IMG/VR virus record: IMGVR_UViG_3300025897_000024
Coordinates: 1 to 44,889 of that record
Strand: one strand, 5' to 3'
DNA from: a virus
Length of the DNA stretch: 44,889 bases
Shown here: positions 7,331 to 14,486 of the stretch, one piece after another
Layout of the letters: each line of letters begins with the position of its first letter
Numbering within the stretch: the first letter of the stretch is position 1
Position numbers and translations under genes: made by a program
Notes under the pieces: generated by a model
The model's database searches: none
Told to the model about the DNA's origin: nothing
Seen by the model: the letters and a program-made list of their open reading frames with translations, nothing else

Positions 7331-8206
7331 TTATGCCCTCCTTGCATCTATCTTGCGCTGTAATTCTTTAGCGCGAGCTTTGTAGAAAGTGCGGGTGGCA
7401 GATGACATTCCACCAACCCGCACCGCCGCACCAAGAAGGGTGTCGAGAACCTTCTTGGCATCCACGGAATTCATTGGATCCAAGTAACCGCTCCAACCTT
7501 TGATCGCTTTGCCATTATCGGCATCAGCTATCAATGATCCTGTCAACTCTATCCAAGCAATCACCTTCTGCTCATTGAATGAACCGCTATGGTGACGTAT
7601 CTCTACAGTTCCTGTTCTGTGATACTTAGCAAGGTTCAGCTTGTTATAGCGACCACCGCCTTGTATCAGATTGCGAAGTTGGGTCACTGTACGACAGCCG
7701 TCTATCTTGGTGAACATGGTTTGCACAGTCTGAGCTAGACTATTGCTGACATGACCCATGACCACGTTTGAGTAAATTGATTTTGTATAGTAAGCGTTAT
7801 CACTGCGTCGGCTAAGTGGCTGAAGCAAGTCTATGCCTTTCTCAAATTTTGCCCAACGCTTGTAAAAGTTGCGGAAATTCTTGATCCGCCAATCACGAAC
7901 ACCCCAATGGATATGGAAGCCGCATGACTCATTTGCGTCACCGCCATTATCACGAACAACGCTTAAGACTTTTTTGACTTGCTCTAATCCATCCGTGCCT
8001 TGCAAAACTGGTGACACAACCTCAAACCCATAACGCCCACTAATTGAGCCATCTGGCTTTACTTGCCAAACGCTGTAGTCCGAACCTGAGTAAGAAGCCA
8101 ATCTAGCATTGATACCTACATGACGTAACTTGCTAACAAGGGTATCCATAGGAATGCCATAACCCTCAAACTCAACTCCGTAAGTGCGATTTGTATTCAT
8201 GGTCAT
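7331..8206 (-). CDS. COOH-NH2 amidoligase (Amidoligase_2 family)
   Basis: The conserved blocks of this glutamine-synthetase-fold ligase are all visible: GVEFEG (10-15), WQVKPDGSISG with GFEVVSPVL (47-68), CGFHIHWG (95-102), RYNKLNL (186-192) and GTVEIRHHSGSFN (199-211). These acidic, His and Arg residues bind metal and ATP in the family, which joins carboxyl and amino groups. I chose ATG 8206, giving 291 residues, because a start-associated sequence lies 5 nt upstream; a longer frame exists. The gene leads a unit with the small gene and GGCT, and has its own promoter/operator at 8251-8284. The substrate is unknown. Confidence 0.87.
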   Translation of the reverse strand: MTMNTNRTYGVEFEGYGIPMDTLVSKLRHVGINARLASYSGSDYSVWQVKPDGSISGRYGFEVVSPVLQGTDGLEQVKKVLSVVRDNGGDANESCGFHIHWGVRDWRIKNFRNFYKRWAKFEKGIDLLQPLSRRSDNAYYTKSIYSNVVMGHVSNSLAQTVQTMFTKIDGCRTVTQLRNLIQGGGRYNKLNLAKYHRTGTVEIRHHSGSFNEQKVIAWIELTGSLIADADNGKAIKGWSGYLDPMNSVDAKKVLDTLLGAAVRVGGMSSATRTFYKARAKELQRKIDARRA

Positions 8207-8211
8207 TTTGA

Positions 8212-8220
8212 TCTCCGTGG
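8212..8220 (-). promoter_or_regulatory. Start-associated sequence, copy 5
   Basis: ACCACGGAGA with T in place of the leading A, spacer TCAAA, then the amidoligase ATG at 8206. Confidence 0.75.
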
Positions 8221-8250
8221 TAAAAACTAGGGCAATGCCCTCTCGACACA

Positions 8251-8284
8251 ATTATAATCACATATCTGTTTACTACTGTCAACA
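8251..8284 (-). promoter_or_regulatory. Promoter with palindromic operator for the amidoligase unit (site b)
   Basis: The minus strand reads TGTTGAC-AGTA-GTAAACA (8284-8267) with -35 TTGACA (8282-8277). A TATAAT (8256-8251) lies at 20 nt, and GATTAT at 17 nt is an alternative -10. This is the same architecture as site a, placing the amidoligase unit in the same putative regulon. The flanking bases up to 8341 hold no gene. Confidence 0.65.
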
Positions 8285-8341
8285 GCAATAACAAAGAAAA
8301 GTGAAAAAAGTTTTCAATAAAAACAGTGACTTGTAATTTTT

Positions 8342-8710
8342 TTATTTTATTCTCATGCAATTAAATTTTTTTGTGTTTTTTATTAGCCTAGTTCTGGATG
8401 AGGAAGAGCCATATTCTTTTGCCATTGCTTGTCTAAACATCGCCCTTCCGTCCTCATTATTAGCAGTAAGATAATCCCCGATATTCATTTTTTTCACTAG
8501 GCTTGCCATTGTTTTTGGTGGCTTGGGAAATAAAAATTTCTTACCCACAGGGGGAAGTGCTTTTTTAATTATCTTGTTTATTGATTCAATCGTTTCAAAT
8601 TGAATCTTGCAAATGTTGCATTTCCTAAGTCGATAGCATTTTGATGTGGCTTCTTCAAAAAAAACGCTAGATGTTGTATTAACGGTTTTGCAGTTTGGGC
8701 AAGGGAACAT
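8342..8710 (-). CDS. NrdR-like zinc-ribbon protein
   Basis: The N-terminus MFPCPNCKTVNTTSS followed by YRLRKCNICKIQFETIE reproduces the zinc ribbon of NrdR-type regulators (CPxC, then RRxECxxCxxRFTTFE), giving C4, C7, C31 and C34 as ligands. The rest is not the NrdR ATP-cone; it is basic and contains KPPKTMASLVKKMNIGD and EYGSSSSRTRLIKN. It may therefore be a phage DNA-binding regulator using only the ribbon. It has no start-associated sequence, unlike its downstream neighbours, so it is probably expressed separately. No strong ribosome site was seen. Confidence 0.6.
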   Translation of the reverse strand: MFPCPNCKTVNTTSSVFFEEATSKCYRLRKCNICKIQFETIESINKIIKKALPPVGKKFLFPKPPKTMASLVKKMNIGDYLTANNEDGRAMFRQAMAKEYGSSSSRTRLIKNTKKFNCMRIK

Positions 8711-8768
8711 CTTATCACTTTCAACTAAGGGTTATCTCTGATACAGTTAATTTGCCCCAATATGGGGG

Positions 8769-8795
8769 AAGCATTAATTTACGATGCTTTTTTTT
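8769..8795 (+). terminator. Rho-independent terminator before the packaging genes
   Basis: AAGCAT (8769-8774) pairs with ATGCTT (8784-8789) around a 9-nt loop, and the plus strand continues with a run of T to 8795. The stem is short but the T tract is strong. It would stop rightward readthrough before the terminase genes. The 117-base gap also contains CCCCAATATGGGG (8755-8767) but no gene. Confidence 0.55.
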
Positions 8796-8827
8796 GAAAC
8801 ACAAATGAGAAAATTTGATAACGGTCA

Positions 8828-9394
8828 ATGTCAAAAAAATTCACAGAAGCATTAAAAAAAATAATCAAGTCAGAGTTTATTGAGGGCTTTATAGATGATA
8901 ATGGGGTTAGGGTTTACTCATCTGTTGAGGCGTTAGCCAAGCGGCACGATGTAAGCAGGGCAACGATTTACAGATATTCAAATCCACAAAAAGAAGATTG
9001 GCAGAAATTAAAAAATAATTTCCAGACACAGGTAGATAAAGAGATTGAACAAAATCGTTTGCGTGATTTAGCTGAGAACGCCAAGACGCTAGATAAAAAC
9101 TCACTTAATATCGCGCAAGCCTTGCTGCAAAGGGTAGGCAGAAAAATTGCCAAGTCCATTGAAGATGAAAGGGAGAACCCTCAATATGGCGGAATTACCG
9201 CTAGTGAATTAAGAGAATTATCACAGGTGGCGGCTAACGCACAAAAGATAGGGAAGTTAGCTTTAGGCGAGGCGCAAGAAATATCAAAGGTATCAGCGGA
9301 TGTTGGAGAGCCAGATTCATACAGGAACCTCATCAGACACTTGGAAGGACTTGCCAACGAAAAGGCATCACTTGGCAAGCACACTATTCAGTGA
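8828..9394 (+). CDS. terS: Terminase small subunit
   Basis: The protein has an N-terminal HTH (SSVEALAKRHDVSRATIYRYS, about 31-51) that would recognise the packaging site. A long helical oligomerisation region follows (VDKEIEQNRLRDLAENAKTL, then ASELRELSQVAANAQKIGKL). Size and arrangement match small terminases that form a ring and hand DNA to the large subunit. The TerL gene immediately follows in another frame, overlapping its 3' end. No clear SD was seen before ATG 8828. Confidence 0.75.
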   Translation: MSKKFTEALKKIIKSEFIEGFIDDNGVRVYSSVEALAKRHDVSRATIYRYSNPQKEDWQKLKNNFQTQVDKEIEQNRLRDLAENAKTLDKNSLNIAQALLQRVGRKIAKSIEDERENPQYGGITASELRELSQVAANAQKIGKLALGEAQEISKVSADVGEPDSYRNLIRHLEGLANEKASLGKHTIQ

Positions 9395-10598
9395 TTGGAG
9401 TGATCAGGCTAGATATGAACAACTCCCATTAGAGGGAGATTGGAATATTTGGTTAATATTGGCTGGACGCGGGTGGGGAAAAACTAGAACAGGCGCAATG
9501 GATGCGGTGTTATTTGCATTGAATAATCCGCAAGTACAGGTGGCGGTAGTCACGCCCACATTTGGCGATTTACGCAGAGTCGCGTTTGGTGGAATATCTG
9601 GTATTTTGCCAAACATCCCCAAAGAACTTTTGTTGGAAGGCAGGGGGCAGGGCTACAATGCCGCCAATCAAGAAATAAGATTGTACAACGGCTCCAAAAT
9701 AATGGGGTTTAGTGCCACAGAGCCAGATCGTTTGCGTGGTCCACAGTTTCATAGAGCGTGGTGCGATGAGTTGGCGGCATGGTTTTATCCAGAGACATTT
9801 GACCAGTTGATGTTTGGTTTAAGGTTAGGAGATAATCCTAGATGTGTAATAACAACCACACCCAAGCCAACCCCTTTAATCAAAAAATTATTAAAACGTG
9901 ATAAAATTCTTATTACTAGGGGAAGCACGTTTGACAACGCAGATAACTTGGCTCCTTCAGCCCTTGAGCAATTAAAAGAAAAATACGGTGACACAAGGCT
10001 AGGGCGTCAAGAACTGTATGCTGAAATTCTTGATGATACAGAAGGGGCATTGTGGAACTATGGGATGATAGATGAAACAAGAGTTTCTAGAGATGCAGTG
10101 CCAGAATTAAACAGAATCATTGTCGCAATAGACCCTGCCGTGACAAATAATGAAGGATCAGATGAGACAGGGATTATCGTTGCTGGGCAAGGGAATAACG
10201 GTAGGTACTATGTTATTGATGATGTTTCTGGTAAGATGACACCAGATGGGTGGGGTAGATTAGCCGTTGATATGTACTACAAGTATCAGGCTGACCGTAT
10301 TGTTGCAGAAGTGAATAATGGTGGCGATTTGGTGGAACGTCTGATAAGAACAATAGACAATGAAGTATCATATACACCAGTAAATGCTTCTAGGGGTAAA
10401 TTGGTAAGGGCAGAACCTATTGCCGCATTGTATGAACAAAAGAAGGTTTCTCATGTCGGTATGTTTTCAGAGCTAGAAGAACAGCTTTGCTCATTTACGG
10501 TAGGCAGTAGGAAATCACCTGATAGACTTGATGCTCTAGTCTGGGCGTTGACAGAACTGAGCCAATCCAGTGGGACGGCTACTTGGAGAATCACATAA
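9300..10598 (+). CDS. terL: Terminase large subunit
   Basis: The N-terminal ATPase motor has Walker A GRGWGKTRTG, VAVVTPTFGDLRR and Walker B AWCDELAAW. The C-terminal RNase H-like nuclease has the acidic residues in IVAIDPAVTNNEGSDETG, RIVAEVNNGGDLVERL and SPDRLDALVWAL. It cuts concatemers and drives DNA into the prohead. The ATG at 9300 gives a 95-nt overlap with terS, which is long; in-frame TTG codons at 9351 or 9372 could be the true start, since nothing recognisable precedes FSDWSDQARYEQLP. The gene ends in TAATG with the portal start. Confidence 0.93.
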   Translation: MLESQIHTGTSSDTWKDLPTKRHHLASTLFSDWSDQARYEQLPLEGDWNIWLILAGRGWGKTRTGAMDAVLFALNNPQVQVAVVTPTFGDLRRVAFGGISGILPNIPKELLLEGRGQGYNAANQEIRLYNGSKIMGFSATEPDRLRGPQFHRAWCDELAAWFYPETFDQLMFGLRLGDNPRCVITTTPKPTPLIKKLLKRDKILITRGSTFDNADNLAPSALEQLKEKYGDTRLGRQELYAEILDDTEGALWNYGMIDETRVSRDAVPELNRIIVAIDPAVTNNEGSDETGIIVAGQGNNGRYYVIDDVSGKMTPDGWGRLAVDMYYKYQADRIVAEVNNGGDLVERLIRTIDNEVSYTPVNASRGKLVRAEPIAALYEQKKVSHVGMFSELEEQLCSFTVGSRKSPDRLDALVWALTELSQSSGTATWRIT

Positions 10599-12790
10599 TG
10601 GTTGGCATCAGAGATTTTTTTAGTTTCCTACAGACCAAAGCAATAGAGACAAAAGAAGCACCACAGGTCTACTTAAACACAACAAACACCACTCACTACA
10701 GGCGTGATAATTATGAGGCTTACGCAGATGAGGGCTATAGGCAGAACGCCATTGTGTATCGTTGTGTAAATGAGATTGCAAACGGTGCGGCTTGTATTCC
10801 CTTCAAAGCGTTTCAAGGTGATATGGAGCTAGACCAGCATCCTATACTAAGTCTTTTGAACCGCCCCAACCCTATGCAAGCAGGGGTTGAATATTTCCAA
10901 GCCGTATATTCATACTTGCTGTTATCTGGAAACAACTACGCTATTCGCTCTGAGGTCGCGGGTGAGGTTAGAGAGCTTTATCTTTTAAGGCCAGACCGCA
11001 TAAGAGTTAAGCCTAGCAAGACCACAACACCAGCGGGATATGATTATATAATCAATGGCAAGGTTGTCAAAACATATGATGCCAACCCGCTTACAGGTGA
11101 ATCAGAAGTAAAGCATATGAAGCTGTACAACCCATTAGATGATTACTATGGGTTATCTCCACTTATGGCGGCGGCAGTAGACATTGACAATCACAACGCT
11201 ATCAACAAGCACAACATCAGTTTGCTCAACAACGGCGCAAGACCCAGCGGTGCTATAGTGTTTAAGCCAACAAGTGATAGAGGCTTGCCTATGCAACTGA
11301 GTGATGGGCAACGTCAACAATTACAGGATGATTTAGATGTTAAGTTTAAGGGTCCAGCTAATGCGGGTCGTCCACTCTTATTGGAGGGGGATTTTGATTG
11401 GCGTGAAATGGGTCTTAGCCCTAAAGACATGGATTTTCTCCAACAGCGAAACATGGCGGCGAAGGATATCGCTTTGTGTTTTGGGGTTCCGTCTCAACTT
11501 ATTGGTATTCCTGACTCACAGACGTATGCAAATGTCCAAGAAGCTAGGCTGGCTCTTTACGAAGAAACGATAATGCCGTTAGCAAGGCGAGTGCAATCTG
11601 ATTTAAATGAATGGCTTGCACCGATTTATGGTGATGACATCTATATTGAATATGATTTTGAAGCAGTGCCAGCAATGGTGGAACGCCGTAGAAGGGTTTA
11701 TGAAAACGTAACACAAGCAGTCCGTGAGGGTATCATCTCTCGTAATGAAGCTAGAGAGCGTTTAGGGCTTGAGCCAATTACAGGAGGTGATGATGTCTAT
11801 ATCGCGGCTAATCTCTTTCCACTTGGAACCACAGAAACCGCACCAGCCGAAGGACAGGAGGCCGAACAAGATGGTAAAGATGCTTATGGAATGGATGCAG
11901 AGGTTAAACAGGAAGTTGAAAAAGACGTATTTACAACTGAAGGTGAGGCTGAAGATAGGGCAGAGCAAATAGGTTGCATAGGCACACACTCGCATGAAAC
12001 AGCTAATGGCACAGTCTTTATGCCTTGTGAATCCCATGATGATTATGACCGTTTAACCAGTGAGGTTCTTGATGATGATGCAAAGGCAGAGAGCGATGTT
12101 GACACAACGCCTACTGACGCAATGGCGAAAGAGGCTGAACGCGGCCTTGCCATGCGGAAAGAATTTAACAGAGGCGGAACAGAAGTTGGTGTCGCAAGAG
12201 CAGTCCAACTTGTATCCAAAGAAAGACTTTCCCCCCGCACAGTAAGGCGGATGCACAGTTTCTTTAGCCGCCATGAAGTAGACAAAAGAGCCGAAGGCTT
12301 CCGTCAAGGTGAAGAAGGGTATCCAAGTGCAGGGAAAATTGCGTGGCTATTGTGGGGTGGTGATGCTGGTCAAACATGGGCAAGACGCAAAGCAGCGGCG
12401 TTAGATAAAGAGCGTGAAGGCAAGGACGAGGCCATTGGCTATATGCAGATGGAAGCCCCAACAGACCACGACAGCCTAGACCAAAAAGCCAAAATAAGTG
12501 AGGCTGTCAAAAAAGGTCTGGCTGAAAAGGTAAAAGAGCATAATGACAAGCATGGCGACAAGAAGGGAAAGCGTGTAACCCAGCGGATGCTTGAGGCCGT
12601 GTTCCGTAGAGGTGTGGGGGCATACAGAACAAACCCGCAATCAGTGAGGCCGAACGTTCGTGGTCCAGACCAATGGGCATATGCAAGGGTCAATGTGTTC
12701 TTGGCGGCTGTTAGAACAGGCAGATTCAAAAGCGGCAAGTTTGATTTAGATTTACTGCCAATAGACCACCCTCTCAGTAGCAAGAAATGA
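10598..12790 (+). CDS. Portal protein with extra C-terminal domains
   Basis: Residues about 1-410 are an HK97-family portal: QNAIVYRCVNEIANGAACIP, HPILSLLNRPNP, YSYLLLSGNNYA, DIALCFGVPSQLIGIPDSQT and RREAR-like NEARERLGLEPITGG. The remaining 320 residues are not needed for a portal. They hold a GTHSH...MPCESHDDY motif (DNA about 11970-12045), a MRKEFNRGGTEVGVARAVQL...RHEVDK...WLLWGG block (about 12135-12400), and RVTQRMLEAVFRRGVGAYRT...SGKFDLDLLP (about 12570-12760). Each resembles conserved phage domains of unknown function. ATG 10598 is preferred: it overlaps the TerL stop and has GGAGA 9 nt before. The portal forms the ring through which DNA enters. Confidence 0.9.
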   Translation: MVGIRDFFSFLQTKAIETKEAPQVYLNTTNTTHYRRDNYEAYADEGYRQNAIVYRCVNEIANGAACIPFKAFQGDMELDQHPILSLLNRPNPMQAGVEYFQAVYSYLLLSGNNYAIRSEVAGEVRELYLLRPDRIRVKPSKTTTPAGYDYIINGKVVKTYDANPLTGESEVKHMKLYNPLDDYYGLSPLMAAAVDIDNHNAINKHNISLLNNGARPSGAIVFKPTSDRGLPMQLSDGQRQQLQDDLDVKFKGPANAGRPLLLEGDFDWREMGLSPKDMDFLQQRNMAAKDIALCFGVPSQLIGIPDSQTYANVQEARLALYEETIMPLARRVQSDLNEWLAPIYGDDIYIEYDFEAVPAMVERRRRVYENVTQAVREGIISRNEARERLGLEPITGGDDVYIAANLFPLGTTETAPAEGQEAEQDGKDAYGMDAEVKQEVEKDVFTTEGEAEDRAEQIGCIGTHSHETANGTVFMPCESHDDYDRLTSEVLDDDAKAESDVDTTPTDAMAKEAERGLAMRKEFNRGGTEVGVARAVQLVSKERLSPRTVRRMHSFFSRHEVDKRAEGFRQGEEGYPSAGKIAWLLWGGDAGQTWARRKAAALDKEREGKDEAIGYMQMEAPTDHDSLDQKAKISEAVKKGLAEKVKEHNDKHGDKKGKRVTQRMLEAVFRRGVGAYRTNPQSVRPNVRGPDQWAYARVNVFLAAVRTGRFKSGKFDLDLLPIDHPLSSKK

Positions 12791-13551
12791 AATTAGCACA
12801 CAAGGCACCACGCAATCGCATATCTATACGCAGGGAATATATAGAGCAAAACCGATTGCGTATTGGGTTTGAGCGTAAGCTGCGTCTGCAGATGCAAACC
12901 TTGTTTGCTGAAACAGGGCAGAAGGCTCAACAGGATTACAAAGAAGCGGGTAGGCTGGTAAATACACAGAGGATTTTCTCCACCAACCTTAAATCTATTT
13001 TAGATAACCACTACAGGGCTGTCATAGATGAGTTCGGTCTGCGAATACTCAGGTATCAAAAACAAGATAGCCAGTTTGAAATCATCATTCGCGAGTTCAT
13101 CAAACTGTATGGGGCAACTAGGGTCACGCAGATAAGCGGCACAACCCTTGCTCAAATACAGCGAATTATCAAGGCGGGTGAATTAGAGGGCTTGGGTGTA
13201 TCAGTTATTGCAACCAACATCTTTGAGTCAATGCGTGGGTCATTTAGCAAGTTTAGGTCAGCTACTATAGCAAGAACAGAAACCCACACCGCCGCCAGCT
13301 ATGCCAATCACGCAATTAATGAAAGCCTTAAAATACCTAATCAAATGAAAAGGTGGGTCGCGGTAGCTGACGAACGGTCAAGACCGTGGCATCAGGCCAT
13401 GAACGGCAAAGAGGTTCCACTAGATGAGGATTTTGTGGTCAGGGGTATGCCAATGTCTTACACAGGTGACCCAAGAGGTGGAGCCGCCAATGTTATCAAC
13501 TGTCGTTGTGTGACGGTGTATTTTACGCCAGAAGATGAAATAGAAGATTAA
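12787..13551 (+). CDS. Minor head/head-morphogenesis protein (Mu gpF / SPP1 gp7 type)
   Basis: The C-terminal third carries the family pattern: SATIARTETHTAASYANHAI, WVAVADERSRPWHQAMNGKEV, and the end NCRCVTVYF. The N-terminal part is helical and basic. These proteins sit in the head near the portal and help DNA entry or assembly. The start overlaps the portal stop (ATGA), so translation is coupled. The stop overlaps the convergent minus gene by 4 nt, after which the structural genes are interrupted by a reversed island. Confidence 0.87.
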   Translation: MKLAHKAPRNRISIRREYIEQNRLRIGFERKLRLQMQTLFAETGQKAQQDYKEAGRLVNTQRIFSTNLKSILDNHYRAVIDEFGLRILRYQKQDSQFEIIIREFIKLYGATRVTQISGTTLAQIQRIIKAGELEGLGVSVIATNIFESMRGSFSKFRSATIARTETHTAASYANHAINESLKIPNQMKRWVAVADERSRPWHQAMNGKEVPLDEDFVVRGMPMSYTGDPRGGAANVINCRCVTVYFTPEDEIED

Positions 13552-13748
13552 TGCCTTGCGTGGTCTTGGTCAGAATATTTGCTAGGTGTCTCTGACCCTT
13601 TGTCTCCGAACACCACAGTATCATTGACCCAATCAATATCACCGTGACTTCTCCAATCATGCCAACGGTGTGTGAAGTCAGGAACCCCCCAAACCAGTGT
13701 GGCTTGCAGGGTCTGTTTATCAGTTACCCCTATGAAGTGTGTGGTCAT
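13548..13748 (-). CDS. 66-residue island protein of unknown function
   Basis: The protein begins MTTHFIGVTDKQTLQATLVWG and contains DFTHRWHDWRSHGDIDW. It is rich in Trp, His and Asp and no family is recognised. A start-associated sequence precedes it with an 8-nt rather than 5-nt spacer. It is the last gene of a three-gene minus-strand island inside the head module and overlaps the stop of the minor head gene by 4 nt. Confidence 0.7.
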   Translation of the reverse strand: MTTHFIGVTDKQTLQATLVWGVPDFTHRWHDWRSHGDIDWVNDTVVFGDKGSETPSKYSDQDHARH

Positions 13749-13756
13749 TGTTTTGC

Positions 13757-13767
13757 TCTCCGTGGTT
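13757..13767 (-). promoter_or_regulatory. Start-associated sequence, copy 6
   Basis: Perfect AACCACGGAGA, but the spacer is GCAAAACA (8 nt), the only copy with a spacer other than 5. It also supplies the TAA stop (13766-13768) of the preceding gene. Confidence 0.75.
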
Positions 13768-13939
13768 AATACATCTTTTTGCCAACGCTGTTTCTGCTAG
13801 GGGAAAGGTAAATTTCATACTTGCTAGGGTCTTGCTTGCGTAATTTACGCATATCCCTTGCAGAGCCTTCTGCTTCAATTATTTGGGTATCCTTGTTTAC
13901 CAATTTATAAGCAGTGCTTTTAGGAAAATAATTCATCAT
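13766..13939 (-). CDS. 57-residue basic protein of the island
   Basis: The protein begins MMNYFPKSTAYKLVNKDTQ and continues with SARDMRKLRKQDPSKYEIY and SPSRNSVGKKMY. It is strongly basic and small, so nucleic-acid binding is possible but not shown. The start-associated sequence (13945-13955) with spacer CCACC fixes the start at 13939. It ends inside the next start-associated sequence. Confidence 0.65.
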   Translation of the reverse strand: MMNYFPKSTAYKLVNKDTQIIEAEGSARDMRKLRKQDPSKYEIYLSPSRNSVGKKMY

Positions 13940-13944
13940 GGTGG

Positions 13945-13955
13945 TCTCCGTGGTT
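13945..13955 (-). promoter_or_regulatory. Start-associated sequence, copy 7
   Basis: Perfect AACCACGGAGA with spacer CCACC before the ATG at 13939. Just upstream on the minus strand lies a GGGGG/CCCCC hairpin (13959-13974). Confidence 0.8.
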
Positions 13956-13980
13956 AGCGGGGGCTTTCACCCCCTTGTTG

Positions 13981-14190
13981 CTATGCGTTACCGCTTAATA
14001 CTCTAATTGCCATAATCTCTCTTGCGGCATCCAATCTTTTCTGTAGGTTTTTAATTACCTTTGCGGAAGTGCCAGCAGGGTGTGGGTTATCAATCTCTTG
14101 TTGTATCCATGTTGGGTAAACCCGCAACACTCGCTCTAAAGACTCTTGGCTGTTAATCATAATTTCTTTGTGGCGTTTCATGCTAATCAT
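13981..14190 (-). CDS. 69-residue helical protein of the island
   Basis: The protein begins MISMKRHKEIMINSQESLER and contains VYPTWIQQEIDNPHP and VIKNLQKRLDAAREIMAI, helical throughout. No family is recognised. The in-frame reading extends upstream to 14286, but the start-associated sequence 5 nt before ATG 14190 decides the start. It is the first gene of the island after the promoter at 14362-14392, with an unusually long leader of about 170 nt. Confidence 0.7.
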   Translation of the reverse strand: MISMKRHKEIMINSQESLERVLRVYPTWIQQEIDNPHPAGTSAKVIKNLQKRLDAAREIMAIRVLSGNA

Positions 14191-14195
14191 TTTCT

Positions 14196-14206
14196 TCTCC
14201 GTGGTT
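14196..14206 (-). promoter_or_regulatory. Start-associated sequence, copy 8
   Basis: Perfect AACCACGGAGA with spacer AGAAA before the ATG at 14190. The 155 bases between it and the promoter hold no convincing gene. Confidence 0.8.
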
Positions 14207-14361
14207 GGTGTTTCGTTTGGTGTAAACAGGGCTTTGGCAGTTTGGGCTTTGAACATCCTCTTGGGGCTTACCTGTGTTGAAATCAAAAGTTTCGCTATCA
14301 GTGCTTACGTTCGGTTTGCTCAGTCCGTGTTGTCATAACCTCATTCCCTGTTTACCCTCTT

Positions 14362-14392
14362 AATATAGGGGCATTGTTTACTGGTGTCAACA
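14362..14392 (-). promoter_or_regulatory. Leftward promoter with palindromic operator for the head-module island (site c)
   Basis: TTGACA (14390-14385), exactly 17 nt, then TATATT (14367-14362): the best sigma70-type match in the window. The operator TGTTGAC-ACCA-GTAAACA (14392-14375) covers the -35 box. A second GTAAACA half site lies at 14355-14349. Confidence 0.75.
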
Positions 14393-14437
14393 CATAAAAT
14401 GATAATAATTGAAAAAAAGTGAAAATAATTGTAGATG

Positions 14438-14466
14438 TTGTCTATTGTTCAACAAGAGTGTATGAT
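14438..14466 (+). promoter_or_regulatory. Rightward promoter candidate for the protease-capsid genes
   Basis: TTGTCT (14438-14443), 17 nt, then TATGAT (14461-14466), just before the ribosome site of the protease gene. A TTGTTCAACAA palindrome (14446-14456) lies in the spacer. It would be needed because the reversed island separates these genes from the terminase-portal unit. Confidence 0.45.
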
Positions 14467-14486
14467 GTACCTATTAGGAGATGCTT

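Noticed and set aside
10598-12790. Portal gene as two genes joined by a sequencing error
   Set aside because: The frame is continuous with normal codon patterns and has no ribosome site near 11950; a true fusion is more likely, though this cannot be proved here.
13959-13974. GGGGG/CCCCC hairpin in the head-module island
   Set aside because: Only 5 bp and no T tract on either strand, so not called as a terminator, although it lies between two island genes.
14287-14486. tRNA or structured RNA in the gap before the protease gene
   Set aside because: No cloverleaf or TTCGA-type arm was found; the gap is explained by the two promoters and the leader of the island.
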